DNA of 64,000 bases from assembly GCF_042693015.1 (NCBI RefSeq), contig NZ_CP170544.1, forward strand, positions 248,001 through 312,000, written 5' to 3'. The notes under the pieces were generated by a model that saw nothing but the letters and a program-made list of their open reading frames with translations, was not told the DNA's origin and searched no databases. The position numbers and the translations under genes were made by a program. Positions 24,855 through 33,357 of this stretch are shown here, piece by piece. The DNA comes from Sphingomonas_E sp042693015. GTDB taxonomy: Bacteria; Pseudomonadota; Alphaproteobacteria; Sphingomonadales; Sphingomonadaceae. The stretch's first letter is position 1. Every line of letters starts with the position of its first letter.

Positions 24855-26664
24855 ATGGGTGCTGCCAAGCCGCGAGGAAACCATGGCACGGCTGATGCGC
24901 GGCTATTCGCGCGTCGCCGGTTTCGCCCGCGACCAGGATTATAGCGTCGCTGACCGGCTGGAGGAGCGGGCGGCAGACCATGCCGACACCCCCTTCATCC
25001 TGTTCGAGGATGAACGGCTGACCTTTGCGGAGGCCAATGCGCGGGCCAATCGTGTCGCCAACGCGGCGCGCGCGGCGGGGCTGAAGAAGGGCGATGTCGT
25101 CGCCCTGATGATGTTCAACCGGCCGGATTTCGTGGTGATCTGGCTGGGGATGGCGAAGATCGGGGTCGTCACGGCGCTGATCAACACCTCCGCCACGGGC
25201 ACCGTGCTGGCCCATGCGATGAAGCAGGTCGGCGCCAGGGCACTGATCGTCGATTCCGAGCTTGGCGCGCCGGTGGCAGAGCTGGCGGAGGGCGATGTTC
25301 CGGCATTGTTGTGGGAACAGGCCGAAACTGGCCGGCCGTTGTTCGGCCTGCGCAATGCCCGCGATTTCAATGCCGAAATGGCGGCGGCGAGCGACGCCAA
25401 TCCCGATCGTTCGCTCCGCGCCGGCGTGGTGATGGGCGATCCGCTCTATCTGATCTTCACCAGCGGCACGACCGGCCTGCCCAAGGCCGCGAAGATGAGC
25501 CACATGCGCTTCCTGAACGCGGGCGAGATGATGGGCGGGCTGATGGAGTTCGGCCCGGATGACGTGTTCTATTGCGTGCTGCCGCTCTATCATGGCGCCG
25601 GCGGCATGGTCGTGCCGTCGACCTCGCTGGCGTTCGGCGTGCCCTTCGTGCTCCGCCGCAGATTTTCTACCAGCGGCTTCTGGCCCGATGTGCGCCGGCA
25701 CAAGATCACGTCCTTTTACTATATCGGCGAGATCTGCCGCTATCTGCTGAACGCGCCCGAAAAGCCGGACGATTTGGACAACAGTTTGCGGGTGATGACC
25801 GGCGCGGGCCTGAAGGGCGATCTGTGGGACGCCTTCCAGAAGCGCTTCGGCGTCGGCTGGGTATTCGAAGGGCTGGGATCAACCGAAGCCAATTACGGCA
25901 TCACCAATGTCGACAACAAAGCCGGATCGGTTGGCCGCGTGCCATACCCTGCGCACACCAACATGAAGTTCGTCCGCTATGACGTCGAAGGCGACGATCA
26001 TGTCCGCGACGCCGACGGCAAGCTGGTCGAGGCGAAGGTCGGCGAGGTCGGGGAGATCATCGCCGAAGTGCTCGGCGGCACCGGCGTCGGCGGCTATTTC
26101 GAAGGCTATACCTCGCGCGAGGCGACCGAGCAGAAATTGCTGCGCGACGTAGCCAAGCCCGGCGACGTCTGGTTCCGCTCCGGCGATCTCGTCCGCTTCG
26201 ACGAGGAGGATTATTTCTATTTCGTCGATCGCATCGGCAACACCTTCCGCTGGAAGAGCGAGAACGTGTCGACCGAGGAAGTGGCGGCGGTGCTAGGCGG
26301 CTTTGCCGGGCCGGAGATCGTCAACGTCTATGGCGTGAAGGTGCCGGCGAATGAGGGGCGGGCCGGCATGGTCGCGCTCACTTATGCCGATGCGTCGGCC
26401 TTCGATCCGCAGGCTTTCTTCGAGTTCGCGACGACCAAACTTGCGCCCTATGCTGTGCCCGTCTTCGTCCGGCTTTCACAGGCCGCGGAGATGACCACCA
26501 CCTTCAAGCTGCGCAAGGTGGAGCTGCAGCGCGAAGGCTATTCACCCGATCTTGTCCATGGCGATCCGCTGTTCGTCGTCGATCCCGCCGCGGGCACTTA
26601 TGTGCCGCTCACGGCGGACGCGCTGGCGCGGCTTGGCATCGCCCCATTCAATCCGGAGAGCTGA
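24847..26664 (+). CDS. Acyl-CoA synthetase, FATP/SLC27-like
   Basis: ATP-dependent CoA ligase of 605 aa in the ANL superfamily. The P-loop LIFTSGTTGLPKAAKMSH lies at about 200-217, the GSTEANYG motif near 345, SGDLVRFDEEDYFYFVDRIG near 445 and the hinge/C-domain GNTFRWKSENVSTEEV. The RWKGENVST-like hinge and the long body place it with very-long-chain/bile-acid (FATP-type) ligases rather than medium-chain FadD. It would activate a hydrophobic carboxylate for the two dehydrogenases, two MaoC proteins and the aldolase that follow. Substrate not proven. Confidence 0.9.
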   Translation: MGEWVLPSREETMARLMRGYSRVAGFARDQDYSVADRLEERAADHADTPFILFEDERLTFAEANARANRVANAARAAGLKKGDVVALMMFNRPDFVVIWLGMAKIGVVTALINTSATGTVLAHAMKQVGARALIVDSELGAPVAELAEGDVPALLWEQAETGRPLFGLRNARDFNAEMAAASDANPDRSLRAGVVMGDPLYLIFTSGTTGLPKAAKMSHMRFLNAGEMMGGLMEFGPDDVFYCVLPLYHGAGGMVVPSTSLAFGVPFVLRRRFSTSGFWPDVRRHKITSFYYIGEICRYLLNAPEKPDDLDNSLRVMTGAGLKGDLWDAFQKRFGVGWVFEGLGSTEANYGITNVDNKAGSVGRVPYPAHTNMKFVRYDVEGDDHVRDADGKLVEAKVGEVGEIIAEVLGGTGVGGYFEGYTSREATEQKLLRDVAKPGDVWFRSGDLVRFDEEDYFYFVDRIGNTFRWKSENVSTEEVAAVLGGFAGPEIVNVYGVKVPANEGRAGMVALTYADASAFDPQAFFEFATTKLAPYAVPVFVRLSQAAEMTTTFKLRKVELQREGYSPDLVHGDPLFVVDPAAGTYVPLTADALARLGIAPFNPES

Positions 26665-26665
26665 G

Positions 26666-27841
26666 ATGCGCGTCGAACCGAGCGCCGAACAGAAGGCGTT
26701 GCGTGCCGAATTCCGCGCCTATCTGGCCGGGATCATGACCGATGAGGTGCGTGCCGCGACCCAGGGCGCGGAAAGCGGTTCCGTCTATCGCGACGTCATT
26801 CGCCAGATGGGCCGCGATGGCTGGCTGACACCAGGCTGGCCGGTCGAATATGGCGGCAAGGGCCTCGATCCTTCCATGCAGAAGATCCTGCTGGAAGAAC
26901 TGGTGCTGGCCGAGGCGCCGTTCCCGTTCGTCACCGTCAACACCGTCGGCCCGGCGCTGATGCGGCTGGGGACGGAACAGCAGAAGCGCGACATCCTGCC
27001 GCGCATCGCGGCCGGCGAGCTGATCTTCGCGATCGGTTATACCGAGCCGAGCGCCGGTTCGGACCTCGCTTCATTGAAGACGCGCGCAGTGCGTGATGGC
27101 GATGATTTCGTCATCAACGGGCAGAAGATATTCACCAGCGGCGCGGAGGGCGCGGACTATGTGTTCCTCGCCGCGCGGACCGATCCGGATGCGCCCAAGC
27201 ATAAGGGCATCACCATCTTCATGATGGATACGAAGCTGCCGGGATTTTCGGTTTCCCCGATCTGGACAGTGGGCAGCGTTCGCACCAACGTCACCTATTA
27301 CGAAGATGTCCGCGTGCCGGCGTCGATGATTATCGGCCAGGAAAATGGCGGCTGGCGCCTGATCGCCGAGCAGCTCAACCATGAACGCATCGGCCTTGCC
27401 GCGCTCACTTATGGTGCGAACGGGTGCTTCGATGATGTGGTCGAATGGTCGCGCGGTATCGGCACCGCGGACGGCGGTAAGCTGATCGATCAGGGCTGGG
27501 TGCAGCTGGCGCTGGGCGAATGCTACACCCTGCTCCGCGCGATCGGCCTGATGGGCGATCGCGTGGGTTGGGAAGTGTCGCAGGGCGTCACCCGGCCCGA
27601 GCTGGCGAGTGGGCTCAAGGTGTTCGGCACCGAAGGTATGATCCGGGCGATGCGTCTGTTGCTCGACATCATGGGATCGGCCGGGCTGGTGCGCGACGGA
27701 TCGCCCGGCGCGCAACTGCACGGTCGGATCGAACGCGAATATCGCAAATGCCAGATCAACACCTTCGGCGGCGGCTCCGCGGAGGTTCTGCGCGACATGG
27801 TGGCACAGGTGGGCCTGAAGATGCCCCGCGCGGCAAGGTGA
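26666..27841 (+). CDS. Acyl-CoA dehydrogenase (ChsE2/FadE29-like)
   Basis: FAD enzyme of 391 aa that introduces an alpha,beta double bond into an acyl-CoA. Landmarks: GWPVEYGGKG near 50, the flavin/substrate motif GYTEPSAGSDLASLKTRA near 128, INGQKIFTSGA, and the C-terminal YRKCQINTFGGGSAEV. The ending resembles the steroid subgroup FadE29/ChsE2, which works only as a heterotetramer with a second dehydrogenase; a second, dissimilar dehydrogenase gene lies two genes downstream. It starts 1 nt after the ligase stop codon. Assignment to the heteromeric subgroup is inference from context and recalled motifs. Confidence 0.88.
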   Translation: MRVEPSAEQKALRAEFRAYLAGIMTDEVRAATQGAESGSVYRDVIRQMGRDGWLTPGWPVEYGGKGLDPSMQKILLEELVLAEAPFPFVTVNTVGPALMRLGTEQQKRDILPRIAAGELIFAIGYTEPSAGSDLASLKTRAVRDGDDFVINGQKIFTSGAEGADYVFLAARTDPDAPKHKGITIFMMDTKLPGFSVSPIWTVGSVRTNVTYYEDVRVPASMIIGQENGGWRLIAEQLNHERIGLAALTYGANGCFDDVVEWSRGIGTADGGKLIDQGWVQLALGECYTLLRAIGLMGDRVGWEVSQGVTRPELASGLKVFGTEGMIRAMRLLLDIMGSAGLVRDGSPGAQLHGRIEREYRKCQINTFGGGSAEVLRDMVAQVGLKMPRAAR

Positions 27842-27849
27842 GGACGAAT

Positions 27850-28794
27850 ATGACCGAACAGAATGACGTGCTGGCCCGCGCCCGCGAATTTGTCGGAACG
27901 GAGGCGACGCGGCCGGTGACGGCGCGCGATCCCGTCAACCAGCCGATGATCCGCCGTTGGGCAGAGGCGATGGGGGATCAGAATCCGCTGTGGCACGATC
28001 CCGCGTCCCGCGCGGCCGCCGGTTTCGATAGGCCGGTGGCGCCGCCGGCGATGCTCGAAGTGTGGACGATGGCGCCCTATCGCCCTGGCGGCCGAACCGC
28101 GGAGGACAGCATGGCCGTGCTGAACCTGCTCGATGCTGCCGGCTATACGGGCGTCGTCGCCACCAATATCGAGCAGGAATATCTGCGCTATCTGGAAGAA
28201 GGCGACGTCATCTCGTCGCGCGCGATCATCTCCGACGTGTCGGATGAAAAGCGCACCGGCCTTGGCATCGGCCATTTCGTGACGATGGATTATGAGTTCA
28301 CCGACCAGAAGGGCGAGCTGGTGGGCCGGATGAAATTCCGCGTCCTCAAGTTCAAGCCGCCGGTCGCGCAGGCCGCCGCAGCGCCCACGGATGCCGCGCC
28401 GAAGAAATTCCCGCACCCGCGCCCATCGATCACGCACGACAATGCCTTCTTCTGGGAAGGGCTGAAGCAGCGCAAATTGCTGATCCAGTCCTTCGGCGGG
28501 CGGCTGATCCATCCGCCGGTGCCGGCTTGCCCCGAAACCGGATCGCTCGACTGGACGACCGTGGAAGCGAGCGGGCGGGGAGTGATCCACAGCTTCGTGG
28601 TGATGCACCAGCCGCAGCTTCCCGGCTTCGAATATCCGCTGCCGGTGGTGCTGGTGGAACTGGAGGAGGGCGTCCGCATCATCGCCAACATGATCGATGC
28701 AAAGCCCGAGGATGTTACGATCGGCAAGGCGGTGACGGTCGATTTCGTCGAGGTCGAGCCCGACTACATCCTCCCCGCCTTCCGGCTGGCTTGA
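27850..28794 (+). CDS. MaoC-DUF35 fusion protein (ChsH2-like hydratase subunit)
   Basis: A 314-aa fusion: an N-terminal MaoC hot-dog domain (about 1-170) and a C-terminal DUF35/OB-fold domain (about 185-314). This is the architecture of ChsH2, which pairs with a small MaoC protein (ChsH1) to hydrate an enoyl-CoA and docks its DUF35 domain on the aldolase Ltp2. In the hydratase motif GDQNPLWHD the usual catalytic His position is Trp, as expected for a non-catalytic partner. The DUF35 zinc ribbon is degraded: only one Cys (PACPETG) remains. It starts 8 nt after the preceding gene. Confidence 0.85.
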   Translation: MTEQNDVLARAREFVGTEATRPVTARDPVNQPMIRRWAEAMGDQNPLWHDPASRAAAGFDRPVAPPAMLEVWTMAPYRPGGRTAEDSMAVLNLLDAAGYTGVVATNIEQEYLRYLEEGDVISSRAIISDVSDEKRTGLGIGHFVTMDYEFTDQKGELVGRMKFRVLKFKPPVAQAAAAPTDAAPKKFPHPRPSITHDNAFFWEGLKQRKLLIQSFGGRLIHPPVPACPETGSLDWTTVEASGRGVIHSFVVMHQPQLPGFEYPLPVVLVELEEGVRIIANMIDAKPEDVTIGKAVTVDFVEVEPDYILPAFRLA

Positions 28795-28805
28795 GGAGCG
28801 AACAG

Positions 28806-29945
28806 ATGGATTTCGCCCTCACCGAGGACCAGATGAGCCTTCGCGATCTCGCCGCGCAGATTCTGTCGGACAGCAGCAATGACGAAAGCCTCCGCGCCTT
28901 CGCGAAGGACGATCGGCCTTTTGACGACGGGCTGTGGAAGACACTGGCCGACGCCGGTTTGCTCGGCATCGCCATTCCCGAAAGCAAAGGCGGTCTGGGC
29001 TTCGGCCTGATTGAGCTTGGCCTGCTGCTCGAAGAACAGGGCCGCACGCTGGCACCCGTTCCGCTGCACGCGACCTTGGTGGCGGGTGCGCTGCCGATTG
29101 CGGCGTTCGGCGACGAAGCGCAGCAGGCGATCCTGTCGCGCGTCATTGCCGGTGAAGCGGTGCTGACGGCGGCGCTGGAAGAGGTCGGCAATCACGATCC
29201 CGCCCGGCCGATGCTGCGCGCGACGCGATCGGGTAATGGCTGGACATTGGATGGCGTGAAGTCTGCCGTTCCTTATGGCGCGCAGGCCCAACGCATCCTC
29301 GTGCCTGCGACGAGCGAGGAGGGCGTGATCGTCTTCCTGATCGATCCGGCCACCGCGGGTGTCGAGATTGCTGCGCAGCAAAGCACCAGCCCGGAACCGC
29401 AGGCCGAGATCAGCTTCCGCGCCGCGCAGGTCAGCGGCGATGATGTGCTGGGCAGCATGGAGCAGGGGGGCGAGATCGCCCGCTGGATCGTCGATCGCGC
29501 CCGCGCCGGCCTCGCTGCGTTGCAGGTGGGTATCTGTCAGGAAGCGCTGAAGCGCACCGCGGCTTATTCGAGCGAACGCATCCAGTTCGATCGCCCGCTC
29601 GGATCGATGCAGGCGGTGCAGCATCGTGCCGCCGACGGCTTCATCGATGTCGAGGCGATGCGGTCGACCGCGTTGCGGGCGGCATGGCTGCTCGATCAGG
29701 GTATCGCCGCGCCGGCCGAAGTGGAGACCGCCAAATATTGGGCGGCGATCGGCGGGCATCGCGTGTCGCATTCCGCCCAGCATCTCCATGGCGGGCTGGG
29801 GGCGGACATGGATTATCCAATCCACCGCTTCTTCCTCGCGGCCAAGCAGGTCGAGCTCGCGCTGGGTGGCGCGCAGCCGATGCTCGCCGCGATCGGCCGC
29901 GAGATTGCGGCCGGCAACACCGAACCACTCGCGGGAGCGCGCTGA
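28806..29945 (+). CDS. Acyl-CoA dehydrogenase (ChsE1/FadE28-like)
   Basis: Second FAD-dependent acyl-CoA dehydrogenase subunit, 379 aa, with a GAGGAG ribosome site. It reads DFALTEDQMSLRDLAAQIL at the start, IPESKGGLGFGLIELGLLLEEQGRTLAPVP, and HLHGGLGADMDYPIHRFFLAAKQ near the end, the pattern of the FadE28/FadE34-type subgroup of the steroid heterotetramers. The central region is more divergent than in the first dehydrogenase. Two such unlike subunits in one operon is the usual sign of an alpha2beta2 enzyme for bulky CoA esters. It overlaps the MaoC gene by 1 nt (TGATG). Confidence 0.87.
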   Translation: MDFALTEDQMSLRDLAAQILSDSSNDESLRAFAKDDRPFDDGLWKTLADAGLLGIAIPESKGGLGFGLIELGLLLEEQGRTLAPVPLHATLVAGALPIAAFGDEAQQAILSRVIAGEAVLTAALEEVGNHDPARPMLRATRSGNGWTLDGVKSAVPYGAQAQRILVPATSEEGVIVFLIDPATAGVEIAAQQSTSPEPQAEISFRAAQVSGDDVLGSMEQGGEIARWIVDRARAGLAALQVGICQEALKRTAAYSSERIQFDRPLGSMQAVQHRAADGFIDVEAMRSTALRAAWLLDQGIAAPAEVETAKYWAAIGGHRVSHSAQHLHGGLGADMDYPIHRFFLAAKQVELALGGAQPMLAAIGREIAAGNTEPLAGAR

Positions 29946-30358
29946 TGACTTTCGAAGACGTCCAGATCGGGCAGGCGCTGCCCGAACTCGTGATCCCGAT
30001 CACTGCCTCCGCCATCGTCGCGGGCGCGATCGCCACCAATGATTTCGAGAATGTACACCATGACAAGGCGGCCGCGCAGGCGACCGGCGTGCCGGACATC
30101 TTCATGAACATCCTGACGACCAACGGCTTCGTCCAGCGCTTCGTGACCGACTGGGCAGGGCAGGGCGCACGCATCCGCAAGATCGCGATCCGGCTCGGCG
30201 CGCCCAATTTCGTCGGCGACGCGATGAAGATGAGCGGCGAGGTTGCTGCGGTCGACGCCGCGGCGCGGACGGCGGACGTCAAGGTTTCCGGCCGTAACGG
30301 CATTGGCGAGCATGTCTCCGCCACCGTCACCATCGGTTTTGCAGAGGGAGCGCGCTGA
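29945..30358 (+). CDS. MaoC-like enoyl-CoA hydratase (ChsH1-like)
   Basis: A single hot-dog-domain protein of 137 aa with the hydratase motif TNDFENVHHDKAAAQATG: Asp33 and His38/His39 supply the catalytic Asp/His dyad missing from the fusion protein upstream. It would be the active half of a ChsH1-ChsH2 type hydratase adding water across the double bond made by the dehydrogenases. Start and stop overlap the neighbours by 1 nt each (TGATG at both ends), tying the three proteins stoichiometrically. Confidence 0.88.
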   Translation: MTFEDVQIGQALPELVIPITASAIVAGAIATNDFENVHHDKAAAQATGVPDIFMNILTTNGFVQRFVTDWAGQGARIRKIAIRLGAPNFVGDAMKMSGEVAAVDAAARTADVKVSGRNGIGEHVSATVTIGFAEGAR

Positions 30359-31527
30359 TGGGATCGATCAGCAACCAGGCGGCGATCGCTGGCATCGGCG
30401 CGACCGAATTTTCGAAGAATAGCGGCCGATCCGAACTGCGGCTTGCGGTGGAGGCGACGCTGGAGGCGCTGGCGGATGCCGGCATCGACCCGTCGGAAGT
30501 CGACGGTATGTCCACCTACACCATGGACAACAACCCGGAGATCGAGCTTTTCCGCGCGATCGGCGGCAAGGAATTGAAATTCTTCAGCCGCGTTCATTAT
30601 GGTGGCGGGGCTGCCTGCGCGCCGATCATGCACGCGGCGATGGCGGTGGCGACGGGCGTTGCTGAGGTCGTCGTCTGCTACCGCGCGATGAACGAGCGGT
30701 CGCAATATCGCTTCGGCACCGGCCACACGCCGCCGCCCGCGCCCAATGCCGAGACAGCTCATTTTGGCTGGTATGTGCCCTTCGGCCTGATCTCGCCCGC
30801 ATCCTGGGTGGCGATGCAGGCGCAGCGCTACATGCATGACCATGGCGCAACATCCGAGGATTTCGGCCGCGTCTCGGTCGCCGCGCGAAAGCATGCCGCC
30901 ACCAACCCCAAGGCATGGTTCTACCAACAGCCGATCACGCTGGAGGAGCATCAGGCGAGCCGCTGGATCGTCGAGCCGCTCCATTTGCTCGATTGCTGTC
31001 AGGAATCGGATGGCGCGGTGGCGATCGTCGTCACCACGCTCGAACGCGCGAAGAAACTGAAGCAGCCGCCCGCGGTGATCCGCGCGGCCGCCCAAGGTGC
31101 GGGCGACGATAGCCAGATGATGACGAGCTATTACCGCAAGGATATCGGCCGCATCTCGGAAATGAATATCGTCGCCGAGCAGCTTTACGCGCAGGCGGGC
31201 ATCGGCCCGAAGGACGTGCAGGCGGCGATCCTCTACGATCATTTCACGCCCTTCGTGCTGCCCCAGCTCGAAGCCTTCGGCTTCGCGAAAGAGGGGCAGG
31301 CGAAGAATTTCATCCGCGATGGCAATATCGAGCTGGGCGGCCGCCTGCCGATCAACACCCATGGCGGGCAGTTGGGCGAGGCTTACATCCACGGCCTCAA
31401 CGGCGTGGCCGAAGGCGTGCGGCTGGTGCGTGGCACATCGGTCAACCAGGTGGCGGGCGTGAACAATGTCATCGTCACCGCAGGAACGGGTGTGCCGACC
31501 AGCGGCCTCATCCTGTCGCCCGCGTGA
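30358..31527 (+). CDS. Thiolase-fold aldolase, Ltp2-like (lipid-transfer protein/SCP-x family)
   Basis: A 389-aa thiolase-fold protein. It keeps the thiolase N-terminus (AAIAGIGATEFSKNSGRSE) and Cys87 in YGGGAACAPI, but the canonical C-terminal GHP motif is replaced by NTHGGQLGEAY. Tyr293 (LYDHFTPF) and Tyr343 (GEAYIHG) fall at the positions I recall as the two catalytic tyrosines of the steroid retro-aldolase Ltp2. Ltp2 cleaves a 17-hydroxy steroid side-chain CoA to the 17-keto steroid and propionyl-CoA and needs the DUF35 domain of ChsH2, encoded three genes upstream. Retro-aldol function is therefore favoured over thiolysis. Confidence 0.85.
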   Translation: MGSISNQAAIAGIGATEFSKNSGRSELRLAVEATLEALADAGIDPSEVDGMSTYTMDNNPEIELFRAIGGKELKFFSRVHYGGGAACAPIMHAAMAVATGVAEVVVCYRAMNERSQYRFGTGHTPPPAPNAETAHFGWYVPFGLISPASWVAMQAQRYMHDHGATSEDFGRVSVAARKHAATNPKAWFYQQPITLEEHQASRWIVEPLHLLDCCQESDGAVAIVVTTLERAKKLKQPPAVIRAAAQGAGDDSQMMTSYYRKDIGRISEMNIVAEQLYAQAGIGPKDVQAAILYDHFTPFVLPQLEAFGFAKEGQAKNFIRDGNIELGGRLPINTHGGQLGEAYIHGLNGVAEGVRLVRGTSVNQVAGVNNVIVTAGTGVPTSGLILSPA

Positions 31528-32717
31528 GCGGGATGGCGGTAGCGCGGCCGCTGATCGGCGGACGCATCGGCGCGGCATTGTCACTGACAGTGCTGCTGTG
31601 CGGATCGGTCTGCACGGGCCTTGTGTTCGTGGCCCTGATCCCCGTGCTGCCGCTGCTCGCCGCCGAATATGGCGGCGGATCGCAGGGTGCGCTGTTCGCG
31701 CAGTCGGTGATGACGATGCCTGCGATCGGGCTGATCGTTGGCGGCTTTGCGTCGGCGCTGATGATCCGCGCGCTCGGATCACCCATGCTGCTGATGCTCG
31801 GCCTCGCACTGCTGGGGACGAGCGGGGCGGCCGCCTTCGGCCTCCATCGCGGCGAATTGCTGCTCGGCAGCCGACTGATCCTCGGTTTCTCCGCTTCGAT
31901 GGTGACGATCGCCACCACGGCCCTGATCTCCGCGCGTTTCGCGGATGTGACGCGCGCACGGATGATCGGCATCAAGGGCGCGCTCGGTGCGGTCGGCAGC
32001 GTTGCCGGCATCATGATCGCCGGGCAGCTTGGCGATATCGGCGGCTGGCGGGCGCCCAACCTGCTCTATATGTTCGGTTTCGTATTGTTGGCGCTGGCGC
32101 TGCTGACGATACCGCTCACAAAACCCGTCGTCGTTGCCGGGGCTCCCACCGGCAGCGCGATGCAGGCGATCCGCTTGCTCTGGCCGATCTATCTGATGGT
32201 CGTCGGCTTCGGCATCGTGCTGATGATGACGAATACGCAGCTTTCCTTCCTGCTCGCCGAAATCGGCATCAGCAAGCCGACGGAAGCCTCGCGTATCCTC
32301 GTCATCAGCTCGATCAGTTCGGCGATCGGCGGCTTCCTGCTGGGGTCGGTCCGGCAATGGATCGGCGTGGGCCGCGTGCTGCCGCTGGCTTTCGCCTGTT
32401 GGGGCGTTGGCCTGCTGCTATTGGGCTTCTCGCACTCGATCCCGCCCGCGGTGATCGGCTGCTTCCTCTGCGGTTTCGCCGGGGGCACCTTCGTCCCGCA
32501 TATGGTGGCGACGCTGGCCGGCACCGCGCCGCTACCGATCCGCGACCGGGCGATCGCTTTGCTCTACTCGGCGATCTTCCTGGGTGATTTCCTGAACCCG
32601 CTGGTCGTCCAGCCGATGAGCGAGGCGTTGACGCGCCATGGCGCCTTCAAGCTGGTCGGCATGGTCTGTTTGCTGGCGACAGTGGTCGAACTGATCCGCC
32701 AGCGGCGCAAGGCCTGA
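31524..32717 (+). CDS. MFS transporter
   Basis: Major facilitator of 397 aa with 12 predicted TM helices and the expected inter-domain loop around residue 205. GTG 31524 overlaps the aldolase stop codon (GTGA); ATG 31533 is a possible alternative. It resembles CynX/NarK-like or aromatic-acid type facilitators in overall pattern (PVLPLLAAEYGG, LLLGSRLILGFSASMVTIATTALISARF) but the substrate cannot be read. By position it may carry the pathway substrate, or a product, across the inner membrane after TonB-dependent uptake. Confidence 0.87.
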   Translation: MSGMAVARPLIGGRIGAALSLTVLLCGSVCTGLVFVALIPVLPLLAAEYGGGSQGALFAQSVMTMPAIGLIVGGFASALMIRALGSPMLLMLGLALLGTSGAAAFGLHRGELLLGSRLILGFSASMVTIATTALISARFADVTRARMIGIKGALGAVGSVAGIMIAGQLGDIGGWRAPNLLYMFGFVLLALALLTIPLTKPVVVAGAPTGSAMQAIRLLWPIYLMVVGFGIVLMMTNTQLSFLLAEIGISKPTEASRILVISSISSAIGGFLLGSVRQWIGVGRVLPLAFACWGVGLLLLGFSHSIPPAVIGCFLCGFAGGTFVPHMVATLAGTAPLPIRDRAIALLYSAIFLGDFLNPLVVQPMSEALTRHGAFKLVGMVCLLATVVELIRQRRKA

Positions 32718-32821
32718 CTGATCGGGCCGCGTCCACCGTCACGGCCATCATCATCCCGTGGGCACGCGCGCTTGGCGTCGGGCCGCGCTAAGCTCCTTCA
32801 AAATATGGAAGGAGAGTGGAA

Positions 32822-33346
32822 GTGACTTACCCCCATGAGGAAGTCGCCGGCACCGTCGAACGGCTGATCGAGGCGTTCAAGGAATGCGAGCGCCGCAATA
32901 GCTGGAGCTGGCTCGCGGACGAGTTCTACCATCAGGATTGCGTCTATATCTGCGAATATGGCGGCGTGATGCCGGTCACCGCCAATGGCCGCGAGGAGAT
33001 CCGCCGCACCCATTATGGCCGCGACATGGAAGTGGGATCGGGCTGGGCGGGCTGGACCTTTCCCTATGCCGGCTATGCCGTGAATGGCGACCAGATCATC
33101 ACCCACTGGAAGAATCGCGGGCCGGGTCTGCGGCCGGACGGCAGCTATTATGAGACGCCGGGCGTGTCCTTCATCACCTATGGCGGCGACGGCAAGTTCA
33201 TCCGCCAGTTCGACATGTTCGACATCGGCCACCAGATGGTGCTGTGCGACGAGCTTGAGGCCGCCGGTCTGCTCTCGCCCCGCCTCAAGGAAGAATGGGT
33301 GGTGCCGATGAAGCAGCGGATCATCGACAAGCTTTCGGGCAAGTGA
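32822..33346 (+). CDS. NTF2-like/SnoaL-fold protein
   Basis: A 174-aa protein of the nuclear-transport-factor-2 superfamily: a helix pair (VAGTVERLIEAFKECE), the acidic D-x-C-V-Y-I-C-E strand and a curved sheet around GWAGWTFPYAGYAVNGDQII. Members are ketosteroid isomerases, dehydratases, cyclases or small-molecule binders. GTG 32822 is chosen because AAGGAGA lies 7 nt upstream; GTG 32816 would touch the ribosome site. It follows the MFS gene by 104 nt. A role as isomerase or dehydratase in the catabolic block is possible but unproven. Confidence 0.78.
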   Translation: MTYPHEEVAGTVERLIEAFKECERRNSWSWLADEFYHQDCVYICEYGGVMPVTANGREEIRRTHYGRDMEVGSGWAGWTFPYAGYAVNGDQIITHWKNRGPGLRPDGSYYETPGVSFITYGGDGKFIRQFDMFDIGHQMVLCDELEAAGLLSPRLKEEWVVPMKQRIIDKLSGK

Positions 33347-33357
33347 GGGAGGGCTTC

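Noticed and set aside
29641..31959. A 772-codon minus-strand frame opposite the Ltp2-like gene.
   Set aside because: Antisense shadow of the MaoC, aldolase and MFS genes; composition is non-natural.
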